Origin: Salminus brasiliensis
Lineage: Eukaryota > Chordata > Actinopteri > Characiformes > Bryconidae
NCBI RefSeq assembly: GCF_030463535.1
Contig: NC_132880.1
Location: 27,168,987-27,232,986, forward strand
Length of the DNA stretch: 64,000 nucleotides
Direction of reading: 5' to 3'
Position numbers and translations under genes: made by a program. Under the pieces are notes generated by a model that ran no database searches, was not told where the DNA came from, and worked only from the letters and a program-made list of their open reading frames with translations. Below are positions 55,772 through 64,000 of the stretch, piece by piece. Position 1 is the stretch's first letter, and every line of letters begins with the position of its first letter.

Positions 55772-56545
55772 TTAAAAAGACTTAATTGATGGTTTTCAAG
55801 GTGCCAGAACAGTAAATGAACAGCCAATAATAGGCTACACATATTGAATGAGACGGTTTGAGATGCAGGTTCTTTATTTATTTGTAGGAACTGGCCTAAG
55901 AAGAAAGGTTGGTTTTCAATAACACACTATGGGAGCTGGGGAATGGAAAGATGAGGTATTGCTGCCAAATATTTTCGCTGGAACAACCAAGGCTGTGATA
56001 TCCTGATGGGACTGTTATGTATTAAATTGCTGTCAATGGCTGAGCTATTAGCTCTGAACACAGATACAGATGTTTGCATTATATTGTAATTACATGTCAT
56101 ACACTATCAATAACTTGAATAATAAGTAATATCAGTTAATTTTTGGATACCTTAATACCTATCAAAATAACCTACAGAAGCTACAAAGGCAACTGTTACA
56201 TTGACGAAGGGTGGTGCAAACTATTATATGTATCTGTATCTGTTTAGTGCTCCAGATATATGTCTTTACTCAGAATTAAAGGTGAAGTGGGTGTGGCATA
56301 AACATTATGTTTACATTTGTCAGTTCCTTTATGTTTAGCTGAATTTCGTTATGCATGTATTTGTTAAGAGTGAGCAATGTTCAGGTTAACACTCAATTCT
56401 TTATTTAGTAAGTATTTACTTACTTTTTTTTATTGGAGACCCCCAAGAGAGAGCAAAATCAGGTCATGTCTGAAGTAAAGTATGGTTTAAACAGTTTCCA
56501 GTTGTTTCCTACCAATCAAAAAGCTGTGACCAATGATGTAAAATA

Positions 56546-56587
56546 ACAACAACAACAACAACAACAACAACAATAATAATAATAATA
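56546..56587. repeat. (ACA)n/(ATA)n microsatellite
   Basis: About nine ACA units followed by ATA units were read directly. Confidence 0.88.
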
Positions 56588-56762
56588 CAATTTTAAAAAT
56601 AATATTCCATGTGCTATTTTTATATTTATCCTATTTTCTGTATTTGTATCTGTTTGAGCCACATTAGCTGTTTATTTCTAATAAAATAATAAACACATAT
56701 AATTCACAAATACTTTATCACAAGTCCAGATTTCAAAGGTGTGTAACTAAACAGTAGGAAAA

Positions 56763-56985
56763 GTGAATATTGTCGCTGTCCAATAAAAAACATGTATCTA
56801 AAAAGTGGTGAGTTTACAGGAGAAGGTAAAAATGTTTTAAACTTTGCGTTGAAGTCAATTTAAAATAAGAGTTTATTATATAAGTTATTAAAAACATTTC
56901 TATTGGTCCATTCCTCCAGAAGTATTTCCACAATGTACAGAAGAGCTACAGGGTTCAAACAATAAAGAAAACTAAAATTTTTTTT
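56763..56985. repeat. Dispersed repeat, copy 1
   Basis: The stretch beginning TATTGTCGCTGTCC and ending with CTACAGGGTTCAAAC plus flank matches 63785-64000 at the right edge, with moderate divergence. Superfamily is unknown. Confidence 0.75.
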
Positions 56986-57126
56986 TACTAGACAGCAGTA
57001 ATATACACTCATGTATTTCTTTCTTTTTTTGTTTATAAGCATGGCATAATATGAACTGTGCAAATGAACTTTGCTTCCATTCCTATGAAAAGTTATTTCG
57101 TTGATTAAATTCATATCATTTCCAGG

Positions 57127-58062
57127 TCATTTTGTGCTGTGTTCAGAAGACACTGAAGTGCAATGTTTCCCAAAGACCCCTCTTAGACCCCTTTTAATAA
57201 TCTTCCTCACTTCCCAGGAAGTACAATAAAATATGACTGGGTCCAGACTAGCGTTTAATGTACTCAGCATGACTGCCTTCATGCGCCATGGAGGGTTTTC
57301 TCGCTTGATGTAACCCACCACATGGGAGAGGTTGTAGGGCGCAAAGCAGACACAAAACACCACTAGTGTCCCCAAAGCCAGTCCGATGGCCCTCAGCTTG
57401 CGCCGACGTCCGATATGAGGCAGCTTGGACAGGATGCGTATGAAGTTGATGTAGCAGAAGCAGCAGATGATGAAAGGGATGCAGAAGAACACCAGTACAA
57501 TATTTAGACGCACAGGAAGTAGGTTTTTGAGCTGCTCTTTAGTGAAGTTAGAGTAGCATCTTTGACCTGTGGGAGGTGGGAGCTCCTCAGAGGCATTTTC
57601 TTTTTGACTGGAGTTGTATCCAGCCCAGTAAGCAACAGATGCATTTGCAACCACCAACACCCAAAAAGAGACACTAATCGCGAGAGAATATATGATTCGT
57701 CTCCGTCCTTTATAAAGCACTGGGAACGATACACAGAAAAAACGCTCAGCACTAACTGCAGTCAAAAACAAAATGCTGGAATAGATGGGGAGAAAGAACA
57801 AGAAGATATTTAGTCGGCACAGGATGTAGGGCATGTTCCATATCATGCTGTCAGCAGCCTCCTTCATTTTCACCGGCAGGAAAGATAGGAAGATGAGGTC
57901 CGAAATGGTAAGATTCAGCAAGAAGATGTCTATAGGAGCAGGTTTACTGCGGAGTTTGCGTACAAAGGTAAAGAACGCCAGTAAATTGGCAGGAAAACCA
58001 ATAAGAAATGTAACAATGTATGTAGACAGAAACAATAGATGTCCATCTTGTCCGTCCTCCAT
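57127..58062 (-). CDS. ffar2: Free fatty acid receptor 2/3-like GPCR, intronless
   Basis: A 311-residue class A receptor in one exon, related to the short-chain fatty acid receptors GPR43 and GPR41. Seven hydrophobic segments are apparent, with C82 and C169 for the TM3-ECL2 disulfide. Features typical of FFAR2/3 are GFPANLLAF in TM1, D55 (ISDL, position 2.50), ERF (106-108), LLPVRL with R185, APYNLSHVVGY with H247, PPWR with R260, and SLDPVIFY with D274. The TM4 histidine that helps bind ligand in FFAR2/3 aligns with N140 here (VVANAS). The cytoplasmic tail is short and Ser-rich. An acceptor at 58110/58111 probably marks the start of the 5' UTR part of this exon. I cannot separate FFAR2 from FFAR3 orthology. 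Fish often have several such genes. Confidence 0.88.
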   Translation of the reverse strand: MEDGQDGHLLFLSTYIVTFLIGFPANLLAFFTFVRKLRSKPAPIDIFLLNLTISDLIFLSFLPVKMKEAADSMIWNMPYILCRLNIFLFFLPIYSSILFLTAVSAERFFCVSFPVLYKGRRRIIYSLAISVSFWVLVVANASVAYWAGYNSSQKENASEELPPPTGQRCYSNFTKEQLKNLLPVRLNIVLVFFCIPFIICCFCYINFIRILSKLPHIGRRRKLRAIGLALGTLVVFCVCFAPYNLSHVVGYIKRENPPWRMKAVMLSTLNASLDPVIFYCTSWEVRKIIKRGLRGVFGKHCTSVSSEHSTK

Positions 58063-60262
58063 TATGTTCTTCTGTGTGGGATGGTGATCAAGCAGTTAAG
58101 GCTCTGCAGGCTGCAAAAGAAAAATATTGATATGTGATAATGTATATCTGTCTGGTATTACTGTAAATTACATCTAAAAGGCTTAAGAAAAAACACTAAA
58201 TGTGGATATCCACCCTCTGTACCGGAAAATAACTAAACTAATGAAACTAGTGGCTAAGGCAGAGTGAATGAGTAACATTTTAGGCTGGTTACTGTGAGCT
58301 CCTACGTATACAGTTGATAGAAGGACATGAGATGAGTTGGAAGCGGTGTTCTCATTCAAAGTTCCAGTTCCACTTTAAATGACCACGTTATTCAGTTAGA
58401 TTCAGGATCCTGTATAAGTTGTGTGCCTGTGTGTGTGTGTGTGTGTGTGTATAGCAGTAAAAAGTTTTACAGTTTTACTATTGGGCTGGTCTTCATCATG
58501 GAATTCATGTCAAATCAGTCAACAGCAAACTAACTGAAGCAACAGCAAGGATGAGCTACAGTTGCCCTTAGGGTTTCCACTGTAAACTGAATTCATGAAC
58601 AGTACAAACAAGTCTTGGGCCTCAACAATGGCAGAGGCCTCCACATCATTGCTGTGAATTCACCATACATGGCAATCACTGATCATAAAACCAACCGACT
58701 CCACGGATTTAAGGTGGGGCCCAGCCTGTTAATATATAAAGAGACATGATAGGTCCATGTAGAGCAAAGCTATGCGACCTCCAACTGGAATTCATTACTG
58801 CTAATGCTATATAGGCATTTCCACAATAGGAATGTTTCTGAAGACAAAACAATAACAGATGCAGGCTCATTCGCTGTGTGACACGGACTTTCATGTCATT
58901 GATTAGTGTGAGTGACATAGACTGCAGCGTGGGCAGTGAAAGTGCACATTCTTTTTACCCGTTTATTAAAGCACTCTGAGCTGTCGATGGATGGATACTT
59001 AATACCCCCTATTGGTTGAGCAGTGTACCTACAAGCACGCATATGATAGGTGCTTTACACAAACAGGACGTGTTTCCCTTGATTTATCTTACTTAACAAC
59101 TTTTAACAATTTGGCCAAATGCAATTTTACCAACCGCTAAACGTTTTATAGATGATCTCCAAGAATGTGGCATCCCGGTTCTAGACAAACGTTTTGTGCG
59201 TCACCACTTCTTATTCACTGTAAATAGTAACCTATACATTTGACACCATGGACAGGAATATCAAGTTTTATCTATTGTACCAGTTGACCTTTTAATTTCC
59301 CCTGGCCTTTATCTGCTCTTTCAGATAACAGATGTCCCTCAGTACACTGCACATGAATCAACCAACTAGAAAATGCTGCCATACAGACAGTAGTTGTACA
59401 ACACTACAGGTTGATCACAGATGCTGTAGTCCAAACAAACGTTCTAGGTTAGTCAAGGTCCCGTCTGAGCTTGGAAGGAAGTCATTTGTTTAGTAACAAT
59501 CAACGTAACATACCTTTGCCTCAATGCTAGAGTCCAGTATCTCCACCCCATAGAAAGTACTGCGAGACTGAAAAATGTCTGTGTGAGGCACTGCAATAAT
59601 GAAACCATGTAGCTCTACTCCCACATTCCCTTTTTACAAAGGTGGAGAAGGAACTGCAACTCCTTGAAAACCAAGGCCCAGTGGAACAAGTTGAACAGTC
59701 AACAACAGTTATCATGAATATAAAATAGAACTGATTAATTAGAATAAATTAACTGTATAGTTACAAGCTACATGTTCAAAACCTAACTAACCTAGTACCT
59801 AGTACCTAACTGTAGATCTAGTGTCACAGTGACTTATATACATATATCATATGGACAAAAGTACTGCTCATTCCTGGTTTCTTCAGAAATCAAGGGTTTT
59901 TAAAACAACTTTGGTCTGATTCTGTCTAGGGAAGACTTTCTACTGGATTTTAGAGCTGTGGGGACTTGATTGCATTCATTGGCAAGAGCATGAGTGAGTG
60001 TCCGAGGAGAATTGTCAGTAGGGAACCAAATGATTAGCATATTATAATTTCAAGAAAATAAATACTTTAAGATATACATCTTTAAGGTCCAACACAATCT
60101 GCCTCACTACTAGAAACACATCATTAGATTATGATGATGATCAACGATAGATAATATCACAACAAAATAGTCTGAAGACTCACAAATACCCATTTCTGTA
60201 ATTTAGTTAGAACTGAACATGTCTGACCTACACTTTTGAGTTATGTCAAAACTCAGAAACGA

Positions 60263-60263
<1 letters not shown>

Positions 60264-60305
<42 letters not shown>
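60264..60305. repeat. (GATA)n microsatellite
   Basis: About ten tandem GATA units were read directly. Confidence 0.95.
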
Positions 60306-60699
60306 TAGGCACTTAAAATAGTAGTAAGAAGTGGCAAATAGGAAACAGTAAACCTGACTATAAATACAGCTATATTAATAAATACAGCTATCATATACAT
60401 AATATAACCCAGTTATATAATAAGAAGTACTAGAAAAAGTGATTGCAGTGCAGTAATTACATTAATATAATGTAATATACAGAATGAATTATGTGTAATG
60501 TAACAGTGCAGTAACTACATTAATATAATGTAGTGATGTAAGGCATCCTGGGGTATCAGTACAGTATAAGTGATAAACAATAGAGTTTTAAAGTGGCAGT
60601 GCAGGTGACAGAGCTGTGTGGCAGTACATAGTGAATAGAATAGTGTCCGATTGAGAAACAGCGGGACTGTTCTATTAGTACACTCAGTGCACAATAATC

Positions 60700-61050
60700 A
60701 GAAAGTAGAGTCCCCTTCCTGTACACAGCCTCTGTGTTGGCCTTCCAGTCCAGTTTGCTGTCCAGGAGGACACCCAGGTATTTGTAGGTGTCTACCCACT
60801 CCACATCCTGACCCGTGATGGTAATGGGGCCGGTCATGGTCCTCTTCCTCCTGAAGTCCACCACCATTTCCTTGGTCTTGGCCACATTGAGAATCAGGTG
60901 ATTCCTCTCACTCCACACAACAAAGCTGTTAACCAGGTCCCTGTATTCTCCATCCTCATCATCCCTGATGCATCCGACTACCACAGAGTCATCAGAGAAT
61001 TTCTGAAGGTGGCAGAGTTCTGACCTGTACTGGAAGTCAGTGGTGTACAG
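60700..61050 (-). mobile_element. Non-LTR retrotransposon reverse transcriptase fragment
   Basis: The minus strand encodes part of a LINE reverse transcriptase. It shows CHLQKFSDDSVVVGCI (FSDD in place of the usual F/YADD box), NHLILNVAKTKEMVVDFRRK, and YKYLGVLLDSKLDW, where YLG is the conserved motif after the palm. It is truncated on both sides. The clade was not assigned, and it differs from the L2-type copy beside it. Confidence 0.85.
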
Positions 61051-61469
61051 GGTAAAGAGGAACCAGCAACCAGCTAGCAACACCATGGAAACCACATGGA
61101 ATACCACAGCAACCATGAAGCAACAGTTTAGTGTGAGACAGTATTTTTAGGTTTCATTTTGAACTATTTTGTTTTACTGCATCAGTATTTATGTTAGGGA
61201 CTTTTATTTTAATACCGTTGGTATGTGGTTGGTTGTGGAGTGGAGCAACATCCGCTCTTGTGTTTGCTTTTCGTTGCGGCGCTCATTGAAAAGTTAAAAG
61301 TCTGTTTGCTTTGATATCGACTTACTGGAAGATACAGCAAATACTTTTCATATGAAGCACGAGCTCATCTGAAAAAAAAAAACCCACGCCACAATATCCT
61401 CCTGTCTGTCCTCACCAGCCTTGGTATTAGTGCTCATACCAGGTAACATGGCAGGGGAGCACAGCCGCT

Positions 61470-62510
61470 TCTTGTAGTCTCTCCATTGGCATTCCACAAG
61501 GCTCAGTGCTTGGTCCTCTTCATTTCTCACTTTACACTGTCTCTCTTGATAAAGTGATATCCTCTCATGGATTCTCTTACCACTGTCACGCCGATGACAC
61601 TCGACTCATCCTTCATTCCCACCGTCTGACACACAGGTTTCTACTCGCATCTCAGAATGTCTCGCTGATGTCTGTTCTTGGATGGCGGCTCACCACCTCA
61701 AACTCAACCCTAGCAAGATAAAGCTGCTGTACATCCCGGGAACTGCTGGACCTCACAATGATCTTGCCATCTCCTTTGAGAACTCACTGGTCACTCCTTC
61801 TACAGAAGCTGGAAGCCTTGGTGTAGTCATGGATGATCAGTTATCGTTCTCAAGTCATGTTGCAAATGTAAGATTTCTCCTTCACAACATCCAGAGAATT
61901 TGACCCTTCCTCTCTAGAGAGGCCACCCAGGTGCTTGTTCAGTCTCTCGTCACTTTAAGCACCATCAGGCCCCTGCAACTTATCCAGAATGCAGTGGTAC
62001 GGGTCGTCTTCAACCTTCCTAAATTCAGCCATGTCTCTCTACTGCTGCGTTCTCTTCACTGGCTTCCTGTAGCTGCTGCCTGCATTAGATATGGAGGACC
62101 CTGATGCTGGCCTACAAAGCCAAGAATGGACCAGCTCCTCCATATTTGATGGCAATGGTCAAAAGCCAATCAATACCAAGGGCCCTTTGAGCTTCAAGTA
62201 CGGCTTGGCTCAACCCGCCATCCCTTAAGACCCACAGAAGAAAAGCTTCCAGGCTTTTTTCTGTCCTGGCACCAAAGTGGTGGAACAAACTTCACCTAGG
62301 TGTCTGAACAGCAGAGTCACTTGCTGTCTATAAACGTAAACTGAAGACCCACCTCTTCTGAGAGTACCTGGGCGACTTGGAGGTATCTTTGGATCCTAGT
62401 CTATACAAACTAGCTAGGGTTTTTTTCTGAGTAAACAGCGAAGCACTTGTGTAAGTTGCTCATGATACATGCATCTGCTAAATACCATAAATGTAGATGT
62501 AAAGTTTTAC
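61470..62510 (+). mobile_element. L2-type LINE 3' half, decayed
   Basis: The plus strand reads GIPQGSVLGPL, SHGFSYHCHADDTRLIL (the catalytic Y/FADD as HADD), HLKLNPSKIKLL, SLGVVMDDQLSFSSHV, SLHWLPVAAA, AYKAKNGPAPPYL and WWNKLHL. This is the order found in fish L2 elements. Several frameshifts split it. It ends with the L2 3' tail (ACAAACTAGCTAGG, then CATCTGCTAAATACC and ATGTAGATGTAAA). Confidence 0.88.
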
Positions 62511-63784
62511 ATAAGATAGAAAATGTAGGAAAGCAATTTATAGAAAGATTTAGAAGAGAATGTATGGTGAAGTCATTTACAAAGTCCAAGTATTATCAGC
62601 AAATTATTGTAACTATAAGTAGTAGAAGAAAACTGCTCAACTTATAATGTAACTTTTAAAACACTTTAATATTTAATAAATTCAAACATTGTTTAAAAAA
62701 GATTATTCTTACAAAGGTCAACATTTGCACCATCATGTCTTCATATGAAAATCAAGTTACATACCAAACAGAATGTCCACAAACACTATGGATGACTTGC
62801 TGTAACTGCAGAGTGTTTTCTGCATTAATATATACTCATCATAAACTGATATGAATCTTGATATTTAAATGTGATGGTCAATTCTGCAATGAGGGAGGCC
62901 TTTATGAAAGCATTTATTGTAGGCAGTGATGCACAGGCATGCCAGAGGTTTTCATATTAAAATAAAAAAACAAAACAACCAGGAAACCTGAAAGAACAAG
63001 GAAGAAACATGGCATGCAATAGCAGAAAGCCAGGCTTGACATCAGTACTATTTTCATAATGCCGAAGTTGTGATGTCATATGTTTTTGGTTTGTTTGTTT
63101 TACTTTGTTTGTTCACTCGTTTTCTATCTTGTCCACTGGTCCCCTGTGCTCTTTTCATGCATAACCCCCTTGTAGGAAAACATTGTTGAGATGACTTAAC
63201 AGTGAATACATTAATTCTGTTAGATACTATTTTGTTAAGTATTTGAAAAAGTCCCTTAACTTCAGTTTTTATTTGGAGCATAGTCTATGATGAGTGCTGA
63301 GGTACATTTAATAAAGGTTTATTTTACCACCAAATTATTTTACAAATTATTGCAAAGAAGGGATCGTCGTATATTAATTGTATATTCACAAGCACCGTTC
63401 TTATTTAAATCATGCAGACGGAAGGCGTGAAAATAGACTGTTGGCGGGGTGTAAGATAGCAATGAGCATCACAGTGCGCCCCATCACAGGGTGTAAGATG
63501 GGGCCCAAAAACTGTAACAGCATAGCCTTTCCATGTTTAAAAAAGTAAGCAATCAAAATACACCAGCAGAAGTTTGAATTCACTGGTGAAATATTTGAAG
63601 TTTACTATACATATTGATTAGCTTACAACTTAAAAAGCTAATTAACATGCATGTTTTCTATTATTTTTAGCCTATGTGGCATTTAGTACATTGGATGAGA
63701 CTCTTTGTTGGCCAGAGTTGGGCACATTTACCCAAAAGTTTTTGCTAAATAGTTCAGGATTTACAAAATTTAGTATACAGACAA

Positions 63785-64000
63785 GCTATATTGTCGCTGT
63801 CCGAAGAAAACGTTGAGCGTCCAAAATGGTGACTTAATAGGAGAAGGCAAAAATGATCTTAACTTTGAATGGAAGTCTATGTATGTAAATTAAGAGTTTG
63901 CTCAAAGTAATTTAGAGCATTTGAATTGGTCCATTTATCCAAAATTATTGAGCAGCTACAGGGTTCAAACCATGGAGAAAATTAAAAATGTGCAAAAATG
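63785..64000. repeat. Dispersed repeat, copy 2 (continues past the window edge)
   Basis: It matches 56763-56985 in the same orientation, including TATTGTCGCTGTCC, AGGAGAAGG.AAAAATG and CTACAGGGTTCAAAC. Confidence 0.75.

Larger units (their letters stand above)
52077..57126. other. Convergent spacer between ffar1 and ffar2
   Basis: No gene is supported. The spacer holds duplicated blocks (53351-53695, 55118-55735), an L2 3' tail (53920-54070), TA and ACA/ATA microsatellites, and a dispersed repeat near 56763-56985. The 3' UTRs of both receptors must end inside it. A minus-strand AATAAA at 56872-56877 could serve ffar2. Confidence 0.55.
58111..64000. other. Region downstream of the receptor pair, no gene recognised
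   Basis: AT-rich DNA with a GT microsatellite (58432-58451), a GATA microsatellite (60264-60305), two LINE fragments, a MITE head fragment near 63432-63510 and a dispersed repeat at the right edge. Upstream non-coding exons of ffar2 could lie here, but none can be fixed. Confidence 0.5.

Noticed and set aside
31766-58062. A co-regulated lipid-signalling gene cluster (olah plus the two FFAR genes) as a new system
   Set aside because: tekt2 and 6 kb of repeats lie between them, orientations differ, and no shared regulatory motif was seen. Proximity alone does not support it.

Overview
The window is nuclear DNA from a ray-finned fish. The evidence is spliced vertebrate genes with GT-AG introns, a fish-type Tc1 element with long inverted repeats, L2-type LINE debris, several MITE-like families and many microsatellites. 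I cannot name the species. No tRNA, rRNA, CRISPR array or prokaryotic feature is visible.

Layout, left to right. (1) 647-924 looks like the last coding exon of an unidentified plus-strand gene. (2) 11428-30138 (minus) is a complete argonaute 3 gene, ago3, in 19 coding exons that sum exactly to 860 codons plus stop, with the slicer tetrad D598/E638/D670/H808 intact. A Tc1-like transposon sits in its last intron, and a long 3' UTR probably extends left of the stop. (3) 31766-36969 (plus) is olah, a type II (medium-chain acyl) thioesterase, in 6 exons and 254 codons. Its first intron holds 1.5 kb of telomere-like TTAGGG-derived repeats. (4) 41216-44898 (plus) is tekt2 (tektin-2, an axonemal filament protein), in 9 exons and 425 codons, with RFX/X-box-like sites at the presumed promoter near 39.3 kb. 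(5) 44.9-51 kb is repeat-rich: nested local duplications, a MITE, Tc1 and L2 fragments, and a 41-bp minisatellite. (6) Two single-coding-exon free fatty acid receptor genes lie tail to tail: an ffar1-like gene (51054-52076, plus) and an ffar2/3-like gene (57127-58062, minus), with duplicated blocks between them. (7) 58.1-64 kb has no recognised gene, only LINE fragments and other repeats.

The genes do not form a pathway as an operon would. ago3 acts in small-RNA silencing and tekt2 in cilia and flagella. olah releases medium-chain fatty acids, and the two FFAR genes encode receptors for free fatty acids. The lipid connection is suggestive, but the sequence does not show it to be functional. 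ago3 and tekt2 are also close neighbours in human; here ago3 points the other way and olah lies between them.

I did not find a convincing undescribed biological system. The observations most worth checking are the ffar1-like receptor's substitutions at 2.50 and 7.49 with an FFAR2/3-type binding residue, the in-frame alternative acceptor next to the olah active site, the higher-order telomere-like array, the X-box pair near tekt2, and the unidentified terminal exon at the left edge.
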